Below, one piece after another: positions 13,301-25,300 of a stretch of 64,000 nucleotides of DNA. Numbering within the stretch: the stretch's first letter is position 1; each line of letters begins with the position of its first letter. The position numbers and the translations under genes are program-made. The stretch is from Paramacrobiotus metropolitanus (Eukaryota; Tardigrada; Eutardigrada; Parachela; Macrobiotidae). Where the stretch lies: NCBI RefSeq assembly GCF_019649055.1, contig NW_026570394.1, forward strand, positions 124,001-188,000. Reading direction: 5' to 3'. The notes below the pieces were generated by a model. The model did no database searches. It was not told where the DNA came from and saw only the letters and a list, made by a program, of their open reading frames with translations.

Positions 13301-16159
13301 TTTAAGGGTTATTCGATGCGCTGAGCACGAATTTCAAGTCGGTTTGCAAAAAAATTTCACCGAAAAAGTTATGGAAAACTTGACTATTCACCGGCATTTT
13401 TAGATCTCAATAACTACGTGGTGAAACTGCTCCAAAGTCTGCTTTTAAGGGTTATTTGATGCGCTGAGCACGAATCTGATATCGGTTTGCATAAAAAATT
13501 TCACCGAAAAAAGTTATGGAAAACTTGACTATTCACCGGCATTTTTAGATCTCAATAACTACGTGGTGAAACTGCTCCAAAGTCTGCTTTTAAGGGTTAT
13601 TCGATGCGCTGAGCACGAATTTCAAGTCGGTTTGCAAAAAAAATTTCACCAGAAGAAGTTACTGTCAGACGTGTCACATTTTCGCCATGTTGTCAGAACT
13701 CAATAACTACGTGGTGAAACTGCTCCAAAGTCTGCTTTTAAGGGTTATTCGATGCGCTGAGCACGAATTTCAAGTCGGTTTGCAAAAAAAATTTCACCGA
13801 AAAAAGTTATGGAAAACTTGACTATTCACCGGCATTTTTAGATCTCAATAACTACGTGGTGAAACTGCTCCCAAAGTCTGCTTTTAAAGGTTATTTGATG
13901 CGCTGAGCACGAATCTGAAATCGGTTTGCAAAAAAAATTTCACCAGAAAAAGTTACTGTCAGACGTGTCACATTTTCGCCATGTTGTCAGAACTCAATAA
14001 CTACGTGGTGAAACTGCTCCAAAGTCTGCTTTTGAAGGTTATTCGATGCGCTGAGCACGAATTTCAAAATCAGTTTGCAAAAAAATTTCACCGAAAAAAG
14101 TTATGGAAAACTTGACTATTCACCGGCATTTTAGATCTCAATAACTACGTGGTGAAACTGCTCCAAAGTCTGCTTTTAAAGGGTGATTCGATGCGCTGAG
14201 CACGAATTTCAAGTCGGTTTGCAAAAAAATTTCACCGAAAAAAGTTATGGAAAACTTGACTTTTCACCGGCATTTTGGATATCAATAACTACGTGGTGAA
14301 ACTGCTCCAAAGTCTGCTTTTAAGGGTTATTTTCGATGCGCTGAGCACGAATCTGATATCGGTTTGCAAAAAAATTTCACCAGAAGAGTTACTGTCAGAC
14401 GTGTCACATTTTCGCCATGTTGTCAGAACTCAATAACTACGTGGTGAAACTGCTCCAAAGTCTGCTTTTAAGGGTTTTTCGATGCGCTGAGCACGAATTT
14501 CAAGTCGGTTTGCAAAAAAATTTCACCGAAAAAAGTTATGGAAAACTTGACTATTCACCGGCATTTTAGATCTCAATAACTACGTGGTGAAACTGCTCCA
14601 AAGTCTGCTTTTAAGGGTTATTCGATGCGCTGAGCACGAATTTCAAGTCGGTTTGCAAAAAAAATTTCACCGAAAAAGTTATGGAAAACTTGACTATTCA
14701 CCGGCATTTTAGATCTCAATAACTACGTGGTGAAACTGCTCCAAAGTCTGCTTTTAAGGGTTTTTCGATGCGCTGAGTACGAATCTGAAGTCGGTTTGCA
14801 AAAAAAATTTCACCGAAAAAAGTTACTGTCAGACGTGTCACATTTTCGCCATGTTGTCAGAACTCAATAACTACGTGGTGAAACTGCTCCAAAGTCTGCT
14901 TTTAAGGGTTATTCGATGCGCTGAGCACGAATCGTTCAAGTCGGTTTGCAAAAAAATTTCACCGAAAAAAGTTATGGAAAACTTGACTATTCACCGGCAT
15001 TTTGAACTCAATAACTACGTGGTGAAACTGCTCCAAAGTCTGCTTTTAAGGGTTTTTCGATGCGCTGAGTACGAATCTGAAGTCGGTTTGCAAAAAAAAT
15101 TTCACCGAAAAAGTTACTGTCAGACGTGTCACATTTTCGCCATGTTGTAGATCTCAATAACTACGTGGTGAAACTGCTCCAAAGTCTGCTTTTAAGGGTT
15201 TATTCGATGCGCTGAGCACGAATTTCAAGTCGGTTTGCAAAAAAATTTCACCAGAAAAAGTTACTGTGACATTTCGCCATGTTGTCAGATCTCAATAACT
15301 ACGTGGTGAAACTGCTCCAAAGTCTGCTTTTAAGGGTTATTCGATGCGCTGAGTACGAATCTGAAGTCGGTTTGCAAAAAATTTCACCAGAAAAAGTTAT
15401 GGAAAACTTGACTATTTTCGGCATTTTAGTCTCCAATAACTACGTGGTGAAACTGCTCCAAAGTCTGCTTTTAAGGGTTATTCGATGCGCTGAGCACGAA
15501 TCTGAGATCGGTTTGCAAAAAAATTTCACCAGAAAAAGTTACTGTCAGACGTGTCACATTTTCGCCATGTTGTCAGAACTCAATAACTACGTGGTGAAAC
15601 TGCTCCAAAGTCTGCTTTTAAGGGTTATTCGATGCGCTGAGCACGAATCTCAAAATCGGTTTGCAAAAAATTTCACCAGAAAAAGTTATGGAAAACTTGA
15701 CTATTCACCGGCATTTTAGATCTCAATAACTACGTGGTGAAACTGCTCCAAAGTCTGCTTTTAAGGGTTATTCGATGCGCTGAGCACGAATTTCAAAGTC
15801 GGTTTGCAGAAAAAATTTCACCAGAAAAAGTTATGGAAAACTTGACTATTCACCGGCATTTTTAGGTCTCAATAACTACGTGGTGAAACTGCTCCAAAGT
15901 CTGTTTTTAAGGGTTATTCGATGCGCTGAGCACGAATTTCAAGTCGGTTTGCAAAAAAAATTTCACCGAAAAAAGTTTACTGTCAGACGTATCACATTTT
16001 CGCCATGTTGTCAGAACTCAATAACTACGTGGTGAAACTGCTCCAAAGTCTGCTTTTGAAGGTTATTCGATGCGCTGTGCACGAATTTCAAGTCGGTTTG
16101 CAAAAAAATTTCACCGAAAAAGTTATGGAAAACTTGACTATTCACCGGCATTTTTAGAT

Positions 16160-16303
16160 CTCAATAACTACGTGGTGAAACTGCTCCAAAGTCTGCTTTT
16201 AAGGGTTATTCGATGCGCTGAGCACGAATTTCAAGTCGGTTTGCAAAAAAATTTCACCGAAAAAAGTTATGGAAAACTTGACTATTCACCGGCATTTTTG
16301 GAT
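16160..16303 (+). repeat. Representative type B satellite monomer (block 1 form), 144 bp
   Basis: It shares the core with type A up to the A-tract and TTTCACC. It then carries CGAAAAAAGTTATGG, AAAACTTGACTATTCACC and GGCATTTTTGGAT before the next CTCAATAACT. The B tail contains a second TTTCACC-like motif (ATTCACC here, TTTCACC in blocks 2-5). The A and B tails can be partly aligned (GTTAyTG, TTTTC.CC, GCCAT/GGCAT), so they are probably diverged versions of one ancestral monomer. Confidence 0.93.
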
Positions 16304-18378
16304 CTCAATAACTACGTGGTGAAACTGCTCCAAAGTCTGCTTTTAAAGTTATTCGATGCGCTGAGCACGAATCTGAAATCGGTTTGCAAAAAAATTTCAC
16401 CAGAAAAAGTTACTGTCAGACGTATCACATTTTCGCCATGTTGTCAGAACTCAATAACTACGTGGTGAAACTGCTCCAAAGTCTGCTTTTAAAGGGTTAT
16501 TCGATGCGCTGAGCACGAATTTCAAATCGGTTTGCAAAAAAAATTTCACCGAAAAAGTTATGGAAAACTTGACTATTCACCGGCATTTTAGATCTCAATA
16601 ACTACGTGGTGAAACTGCTCCAAAGTCTGCTTTTAAAGGTTATTCGATGCGCTGAGCACGAATCTGAAATCGGTTTGCAAAAAAATTTCACCAGAAAAAG
16701 TTACTGTCAGACGTGTCACATTTTCGCCATGTTGTCAGAACTCAATAACTACGTGGTGAAACTGCTCCAAGGTCTGCTTTTGAAGGTTATTCGATGCGCT
16801 GAGCACGAATTTCAAGTCGGTTTGCAAAAAAATTTCACCGAAAAAAGTTATGGAAAACTTGACTATTCACCGGCATTTTTAGATCTCAATAACTACGTGG
16901 TGAAACTGGCTCCAAAGTCTGCTTTTAAAGGTTATTCGATGCGCTGAGCACGAATTTCAAGTCGGTTTGCAAAAAAAATTTCACCGAAAAAAGTTATGGA
17001 AAACTTGACTATTCACCGGCATTTTTAGATCTCAATAACTACGTGGTGAAACTGCTCCAAAGTTTGCTTTTGAAGGTTATTCGATGAGCTGAGCACGAAT
17101 CTGAAATCGGTTTGCAAAAAAATTTCACCGAAAAAGTTACCGTCAGACGTATCACATTTTCGCCATGTTGTCAGAACTCAATAACTACGTGGTGAAACTG
17201 CTCCAAAGTCTGCTTTTTAAGGGTTATTCGATGCGCTGAGCACGAATTTCAAGTCGGTTTGCAAAAAAATTTCACCGAAAAAGTTATGGAAAACTTGACT
17301 ATTCACCGGCATTTTTAGATCTCAATAACTACGTGGTGAAACTGCTCCAAAGTCTGCTTTTAAGGGTTATTCGATGCGCTGAGCACGAATTTCAAGTCGG
17401 TTTGCAAAAAAAATTTCACCGAAAAAAGTTATGGAAAACTTGACTTTTCACCGGCATTTTGGATATCAATAACTACGTGGTGAAACTGCTCCAAAGTCTG
17501 CTTTTAAGGGTTATTTGATGCGCTGGGCACGAATCTGATATCGGTTTGCAAAAAAATTTCACCGAAAAAGTTACTGTCAGACGTGTCACATTTTCGCCAT
17601 GTTGTCAGAACTCAACAACTACGTGGTGAAACTGCTCCAAAGTCTGCTTTTGAGGGTTATTTTTCGATGCGCTGAGCACGAATTTCAAGTCGGTTTGCAA
17701 AAAAATTTCACCGAAAAAAGTTATGGAAAACTTGACTATTCACCGGCATTTTTAGATCTCAATAACTACGTGGTGAAACTGCTCCAAAGTCTGCTTTTAA
17801 GGGTTATTCGATGCGCTGAGCACGAAATTTCAAGTCGGTTTGCAAAAAAAATTTCACCGAAAAAGTTATGGAAAACTTGACTTTTCACCGGCATTTTTAG
17901 ATCTCAATAACTACGTGGTGAAACTGCTCCAAAGTCTGCTTTTGAAAGTTTTTCGATGCGCTGAGCACGAATTTCAAGTCGGTTTGCAAAAAAATTTCAC
18001 CGAAAAAAGTTATGGAAAACTTGACTATTCACCGGCATTTTTAGATCTCAATAACTACGTGGTGAAACTGGTCCAAAGTCTGTTTTTAAGGGTTATTCGA
18101 TGCGCTGAGCACGAATTTCAAGTCGGTTTGCAAAAAAAATTTCACCGAAAAAGGTTATGGAAAACTTGACTATTCACCGGCATTTTTAGATCTCAATAAC
18201 TACGTGGTGAAACTGCCCCAAAGTCTGCTTTTAAAGGTTATTTGATGCGTTGAGCACGAATCTGAAATCGGTTTGCAAAAAAAATTTCACCGAAAAAAGT
18301 TATGGAAAACTTGACTATTCACCGGCATTTTTAGATCTCAATAACTACGTGGTGAAACTGCTCCAAAGTCTGCTTTTA

Positions 18379-18886
18379 TAATAATGGAAGTTTATTGTCC
18401 TTGCAACGGAGCGGTTGCCCCTCTAGGCTTCAGACAGCGGGAAGAAACAGAACGTAACAACAACACCAAGGAATAATGACATGTAAACATCAAGGTCATC
18501 GTTATGTAAAACACGAAGGAAACGTGGCAAAACGACAAGCATTAGCCATCAACATCACACGAAGAGACAGGAACAGAGTAGGAAGTAGGAACTTATGTTG
18601 CGATTGCGAATAGTATAGTGTTACCTATGTGGAAAAAGGGAGGGAGACGATCGCGCTGGGGTCGATGCATAAAACCAAAACCCACATACTAATAAAGTAA
18701 TTATTGAATTTCACAGAAATTTTCAAAAAATAAAAACCGTGGGGAAAAGGAAAGCACCGACACTTACGCACGTAATTGCCTTGTAATGTCGTCTGACAAC
18801 TAATTCGCAATCACCGTGAAGTTTAGTACGTAGGGGGAAACAATGTACAGTACGCAGTGACCATGACAACAACAATAATAGCTGCA
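18379..18886 (-). other. 3' UTR of retrotransposon copy 1
   Basis: Noncoding tail of copy 1, lying downstream of the ORF2 stop on the minus strand. A polyadenylation-signal-like AATAAA (reverse complement at 18391-18396) lies just before the terminus, which ends in short ATT repeats instead of poly(A). Two blocks match copy 2 almost without change: 18743-18776 corresponds to about 58261-58292, and 18648-18676 is identical over 29 bases to 58355-58383. Between the blocks the two UTRs diverge with indels. Confidence 0.85.
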
Positions 18887-19378
18887 CTAAACAATTTTTT
18901 TGATTTTTTTGACGATTTTAGCAGAAGGTAGATCCTGTAGATTCACCGTCTTCAGGGCTTCGGTGAAGGTATTCAACGTGATGTAAGCAGCAGATGGCAG
19001 CGGAAGTTCGTTCCAGACTGATACAAGGCTGTTGAGATGCGATTCGTGGGTAGTGATAACTGTTCGCCCACAGATGGTTGTCGGTGCCGGTTTGATAGGA
19101 CACGGGTGCTTCATAAGACGTTCTGATGTCCTGGTGTTTCCTGCAACAGACTCAAGCACCGCAGCCGAGAATCGAAGTGGTAATACAACCATTTCACCCA
19201 TCGGAATTACCCGAAATACTAATTTACATACATGAACAACAAAGCTTTTTTCATACATCGGGTGCGGAGATCATCCCATTTAAGTTCTTTCAGACGTTCA
19301 CTGTAAATCAAGACATTGCTGCCGAGTCGTAGAGTTTTGGTGAACCTCCTTTGCATCGTTCAATTTCATTTGTCGACT
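18887..19378 (-). pseudogene. Fragment of retrotransposon ORF2 C-terminal region (copy 1)
   Basis: Reading minus strand, the fragment starts within the region after the reverse transcriptase and ends at a TAG at 18887-18889. Near its start it encodes SERLKELKWDDLRTRCMKKA, then an apparent 2-base insertion near 19,220 shifts the frame. The rest is open: KLVFRVIPMGEMVVLPLRFS, SERLMKHPCPIKPAPTTICG, and LVSVWNELP. These parallel SERLMKHPCPIKPAPTTICG and LVSVWNDLP in copy 2. Conserved WN-LP and basic residues are usual for the C-terminal tail of CR1/Jockey ORF2 proteins. No endonuclease or reverse transcriptase remains, so the fragment is non-functional. Confidence 0.85.
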
Positions 19379-22300
19379 TTTCAACGAAAAAGTTATGGAA
19401 AACTTGACTTTTCACCGGCATTTTTGGATCTCAATAACTACGTGGTGAAACTGCTCCAAAGTCTGCTTTTAAGGGTTATTCGATGCGCTGAGCACGAATC
19501 TGAAATCGGTTTGCAAAAAAATTTCACCAGAAAAAGTTACTGTCAGACGTGTCACATTTCGCCATGTTGTGAGAACTCAATAACTACGTGGTGAAACTGC
19601 TCCAAAGTCTGCTTTTAAGGGTTATTCGATGCGCTGAGCACGAATTTTAAGTCGGTTTGCAAAAAAAATTTCACCGAAAAAAGTTATGGAAAACTTGACT
19701 TTTCACCGGCATTTTGGATCTCAATAACTACGTGGTGAAACTGCTCCAAAGTCTGCTTTTAAGGGTTATTCGATGCGCTGAGCACGAATCTGAGATCGGT
19801 TTGCAAAAAAAATTTCACCGAAAAAGTTACTGTCAGACGTGTCACATCTTCGCCATGGTGTCAGAACTCAATAACTACGTGGTGAAACTGCTCCAAAGTC
19901 TGCTTTTAAGGGTTATTCGATGCGCTGAGCACGAATTTTAAGTCGGTTTGCAAAAAAATTTCACCGAAAAAAGTTATGGAAAACTTGCATTTTCACCGGC
20001 ATTTTGGATCTCAATAACTACGTGGTGAAACTGCTCCAAAGTCTGCTTTTAAGGGTTATTCGATGCGCTGAGCACGAATTTCAAGTCGGTTTTAAAAAAA
20101 AATTTCACCGAAAAAGTTATGGAAAACTTGCATTTTCACCGGCATTTTGGATCTCAATAACTACGTGGTGAAACTGCTCCAAAGTCTGCTTTTAAGGGTT
20201 ATTCGATGCGCTGAGCACGAATCTGAGTCGGTTTGCAAAAAAATTTCACCAGAAAAAGTTACTGTCAGACGTGTCACATTTCGCCATGGTGTCAGAACTC
20301 AATAACTACGTGGTGAAACTGCTCCAAAGTCTGCTTTTAAGGGTTATTCGATGCGCTGAGCACGAATTTTAAGTCGGTTTGCAAAAAAAATTTCACCGAA
20401 AAAAGTTATGGAAAACTTGCATTTTCACCGGCATTTTGGATCTCAATAACTACGTGGTGAAACTGCTCCAAAGTCTGCTTTTAAAAGGGTTATTCGATGC
20501 GCTGAGCACGAATTTCAAATCAGGTTGCAAAAAAAATTTCACCGAAAAAGTTATGGAAAACTTGACTTTTCACCGGCATTTTGGATCTCAATAACTACGT
20601 GGTGAAACTGCTCCAAAGTCTGCTTTTAAGGGTTATTCGATGCGCTGAGCTGAATCGGAAAAAAGAAAAAACAATAGAAAATCATTAAACTGTCACGTGT
20701 CACGACGTGCATGTTGTGAAACTCAATAACTACGTGGTGAAACTGCTCCAAAAGTCTGCTTTTAAGGGTTATTCGATGCGCTGAGCACGAATTTCAAGTC
20801 GGTTTGCAAAAAAATTTCACCGAAAAAAGTTATGGAAAACTTGCATTTTCACCGGCATTTTGGATCTCAATAACTACGTGGTGAAACTGCTCCAAAGTCT
20901 GCTTTTAAGGGTTATTCGATGCGCTGAGCACGAATTTCAAGTCGGTTTGCAAAAAAATTTCACCGAAAAAGTTATGGAAAACTTGACTTTTCACCGGCAT
21001 TTTTGGATCTCAATAACTACGTGGTCGAAACTGCTCCAAAGTCTGCTTTTAAATGGTTATTCGATGCGCTGAGCACGAATCTGAAATCGGTTTGCAAAAA
21101 AATTTCACCAGAAAAAGTTACTGTCAGACGTGTCACATTTTCGCCATGTTGTCAGAACTCAATAACTACGTGGTGAAACTGCTCCAAAGTCTGCTTTTAA
21201 GGGTTATTCGATGCGCTGAGCACGAATTTTAAGTCGGTTTGCAAAAAAAATTTCACCGAAAAAAGTTATGGAAAACTTGACTTTTCACCGGCATTTTGGA
21301 TCTCAATAACTACGTGGTGAAACTGGCTCCAAAGTCTGCTTTTAAGGGTTATTCGATGCGCTGAGCACGAATCTGAAATCGGTTTGCAAAAAAATTTCAC
21401 CAGAAAAAGTTACTGTCAGACGTGTCACATTTTCGCCATGTTGTGAGAACTCAATAACTACGTGGTGAAACTGCTCCAAAGTCTGCTTTTAAGGGTTATT
21501 CGATGCGCTGAGCACGAATTTTAAGTCGGTTTGCAAAAAAATTTCACCGAAAAAGTTATGGAAAACTTGACTTTTCACCGGCATTTTTGGATCTCAATAA
21601 CTACGTGGTGAAACTGCTCCAAAGTCTGCTTTTAAGAGTTATTCGATGCGCTGAGCACGAATCTGAAATTGGTTGCAAAAAAATTTCACCGAAAAAGTTA
21701 CTGTCAGACGTGTCACATTTTCGCCATGTTGTCAGAACTCAATAACTACGTGGTGAAACTGCTCCAAAGTCTGCTTTTAAGGGTTATTCGATGCGCTGAG
21801 CACGAATTTCAAGTCGGTTTGCAAAAAAATTTCACCGAAAAAAGTTATGGAAAACTTGCATTTTCACCGGCATTTTGGATCTCAATAACTACGTGGTGAA
21901 ACTGCTCCAAAGTCTGCTTTTAAGGGTTATTCGATGCGCTGAGCACGAATTTCAAGTCGGGTTGCAAAAAAATTTCACCGAAAAAAGTTATGGAAAACTT
22001 GCATTTTCACCGGCATTTTGGATCTCAATAACTACGTGGTGAAACTGGCTCCAAAGTCTGCTTTTAAGGGTTATTCGATGCGCTGAGCACGAATCTGAAA
22101 TTGGTTTGCAAAAAAATTTCACCAGAAAAAGTTACTGTCAGACGTGTCACATTTTCGCCATGGTGTCCGAACTCAATAACTACGTGGTGAAACTGCTCCA
22201 AAGTCTGCTTTTAAGGGTTATTCGATGCGCTGAGCACGAATTTTAAGTCGGTTTGCAAAAAAAATTTCACCGAAAAAAGTTATGGAAAACTTGCATTTTC

Positions 22301-25300
22301 ACCGGCATTTTTGGATCTCAATAACGACGTGGTGAAACTGCTCCAAAGTCTGCTTTTAAATGTTATTCGATGCGCTGAGCACGAATTTCAAGTCGGTTTG
22401 CAAAAAAAATTTCACCGAAAAAAGTTATGGAAAACTTGACTTTTCACCGGCATTTTGGATCTCAATAACTACGTGGTGAAACTGCTCCAAAGTCTGCTTT
22501 TAAATGGTTATTCGATGCGCTGAGCACGAATCTGATATCGGTTTGCAAAAAGAATTTCACCAGAAAAGTTACTGTCAGACGTGTCACATTTTCGCCATGT
22601 TGTGAGAACTCAATAACTACGTGGTGAAACTGCTCCAAAGTCTGCTTTTAAGGGTTATTCGATGCGCTGAGCACGAATTTCAAGTCGGTTTGCAAAAAAA
22701 TTTCACCGAAAAAGTTATGGAAAACTTGCATTTTCACCGGCATTTTGGATCTCAATAACTACGTGGTGAAACTGCTCCAAAGTCTGCTTTTAAGGGTTAT
22801 TCGATGCGCTGAGCACGAATTTCAAGTCGGTTTGCAAAAAAATTTCACCGAAAAAGTTATGGAAAACTTGCATTTTCACCGGCATTTTGGATCTCAATAA
22901 CTACGTGGTGAAACTGCTCCAAAGTCTGCTTTTAAGGGTTATTCGATGCGCTGAGCACGAATTTCAAGTCGGGTTGCAAAAAAATTTCACCGAAAAAGTT
23001 ATGGAAAACTTGCATTTTCACCGGCATTTTGGATCTCAATAACTACGTGGTGAAACTGGCTCCAAAGTCTGCTTTTAAGGGTTATTCGATGCGCTGAGCA
23101 CGAATCTGAAATTGGTTTGCAAAAAAATTTCACCAGAAAAAGTTACTGTCAGACGTGTCACATTTTCGCCATGGTGTCCGAACTCAATAACTACGTGGTG
23201 AAACTGCTCCAAAGTCTGCTTTTAAGGGTTATTCGATGCGCTGAGCACGAATTTTAAGTCGGTTTGCAAAAAAATTTCAACGAAAAAAGTTATGGAAAAC
23301 TTGCATTTTCACCGGCATTTTGGATCTCAATAACTACGTGGTGAAACTGCTCCAAAGTCTGCTTTTAAAGGGTTATTCGATGCGCTGAGCACGAATTTCA
23401 AATCTGGTTGCAAAAAAAAATTTCACCGAAAAAGTTATGGAAAACTTGACTTTTCACCGGCATTTTTGGATCTCAATAACTACGTGGTGAAACTGCTCAA
23501 AGTCTGCTTTTAAGGGTTATTCGATGCGCTGAGCACGAATCTGAAATTAGTTTGCAAAAAAATTTCACCAGAAAAAGTTACTGTCAGACGTGTCACATTT
23601 TCGCCATGTTGTGAGAACTCAATAACTACGTGGTGAAACTGCTCCAAAGTCTGCTTTTAAAGGGTTATTCGATGCGCTGAGCACGAATTTCAAGTCGGTT
23701 TGCAAAAAAATTTCACCGAAAAAGTTATGGAAAACTTGCATTTTCACCGGCATTTTGGATCTCAATAACTACGTGGTGAAACTGCTCCAAAGTCTGCTTT
23801 TAAGGGTTATTCGATGCGCTGAGCACGAATTTCAAGTCGGTTGCAAAAAAATTTCACCGAAAAAAGTTATGGAAAACTTGACTTTTCACCGGCATTTTTG
23901 GATCTCAATAACTACGTGGTGAAACTGCTCCAAAGTCTGCTTTTAAAATGGTTATTCGATGCGCTGAGCACGAATCTGAAATCGGTTTGCAAAAAAATTT
24001 CACCGAAAAAGTTACTGTCAGACGTGTCACATTTTCGCCATGTTGTCAGAACTCAATAACTACGTGGTGAAACTGCTCAAAGTCTGCTTTTAAGGGTTAT
24101 TCGATGCGCTGAGCACGAATTTTAAGTCGGTTTGCAAAAAAATTTCACCGAAAAAAGTTATGGAAAACTTGACTTTTCACCGGCATTTTGGATCTCAATA
24201 ACTACGTGGTGAAACTGCTCCAAAGTCTGCTTTTAAGGGTTATTCGATGCGCTGAGCACGAATCTGAAATCGGTTTGCAAAAAAAATTTCACCAAAAAAA
24301 GTTACTGTCAGACGTGTCACATTTTCGCCATGTTGTGAGAACTCAATAACTACGTGGTGAAACTGCTCCAAAGTCTGCTTTTAAGGGTTATTCGATGCGC
24401 TGAGCACGAATTTTAAGTCGGTTTGCAAAAAAAAATTCACCGAAAAAAGTTATGGAAAACTTGACTTTTCACCGGCAATTTTGGATCTCAATAACTACGT
24501 GGTGAAACTGCTCCAAAGTCTGCTTTTAAGGGTTATTCGATGCGCTGAGCACGAATCTGAAATCAGTTTGCAAAAAAAATTTCACCAGAAAAAAGTTACT
24601 GTCAGACGTGTCACATTTTCGCCATGTTGTCAGAACTCAATAACTACGTGGTGAAACTGCTCCAAAGTCTGCTTTTAAGGGTTATTCGATGCGCTGAGCA
24701 CGAATTTTAAGTCGGTTTGCAAAAAAAATTTCAACGAAAAAGTTATGGAAAACTTGCATTTTCACCGGCATTTTGGATCTCAATAACTACGTGGTGAAAC
24801 TGCTCCAAAGTCTGCTTTTAAGGGTTATTCGATGCGCTGAGCACGAATCTGAAGTCGGTTTGCAAAAAATTTCACCAGAAAAAGTTACTGTCAGACGTGT
24901 CACATTTTCGCCATGTTGTGAGAACTCAATAACTACGTGGTGAAACTGCTCCAAAGTCTGCTTTTAAGGGTTATTCGATGCGCTGAGCACGAATTTTAAG
25001 TCGGTTTGCAAAAAAATTTCACCGAAAAAAGTTATGGAAAACTTGACTTTTCACCGGCATTTTGGATCTCAATAACTACGTGGTGAAACTGGCTCCAAAG
25101 TCTGCTTTTAAGGAGTTATTCGATGCGCTGAGCACGAATCTGAAATTGGTTCGCAAAAAAATTTCACCAGAAAAAGTTACTGTCAGACGTGTCACATTTT
25201 CGCCATGGTGTCAGAACTCAATAACTACGTGGTGAAACTGCTCCAAAGTCTGCTTTTAAGGGTTATTCGATGCGCTGAGCACGAATTTTAAGTCGGTTTG

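Larger units (their letters stand above)
1..18378 (+). repeat. Satellite array block 1, irregular A/B monomer mixture
   Basis: About 125 head-to-tail monomers of roughly 142-148 bp, each opening with CTCAATAACTACGTGG. Type A and type B monomers are interspersed without a fixed order, with runs of consecutive B monomers. From about 1.68 kb onward most B monomers carry GACTATTCACC and end TTAGATCTC; the first 1.6 kb has the GACTTTTCACC/GGATCTC form instead. Hybrid A/B monomers are more frequent here than further right. Open frames of 60-155 codons occur because some neighbouring monomers have lengths divisible by three, but they start and stop arbitrarily and I do not consider them genes. The block contains nothing but satellite. 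It ends within a monomer at the junction with retrotransposon copy 1. Confidence 0.96.
18379..19378 (-). mobile_element. 5'-truncated CR1/Jockey-like non-LTR retrotransposon, copy 1
   Basis: A 1-kb insert whose reverse complement matches the last kilobase of the element at 53752-58636: the ORF2 C-terminal region (protein similarity about three quarters by eye), then the 3' UTR, ending AATAAACTTCC(ATT)n. It is truncated at its 5' side at a point matching about 57,660 in copy 2, as is usual for target-primed reverse transcription. The left host junction follows TCTGCTTTTA and the right host sequence resumes at TTCAACGAAAAAG. About 51 bp of the interrupted monomer is absent, and no target-site duplication is visible. 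Satellite subtypes differ on the two sides. Divergence from copy 2 indicates a different, older or subfamily-level copy. Confidence 0.9.

Noticed and set aside
1-18378. CRISPR-like array
   Set aside because: Units are contiguous with no unique spacers; the whole 145-bp unit is repeated, and the context is eukaryotic.
18625-18810. 61-codon minus-strand frame in copy 1
   Set aside because: It lies in the 3' UTR of the element downstream of the ORF2 stop and has no matching uninterrupted frame in copy 2.
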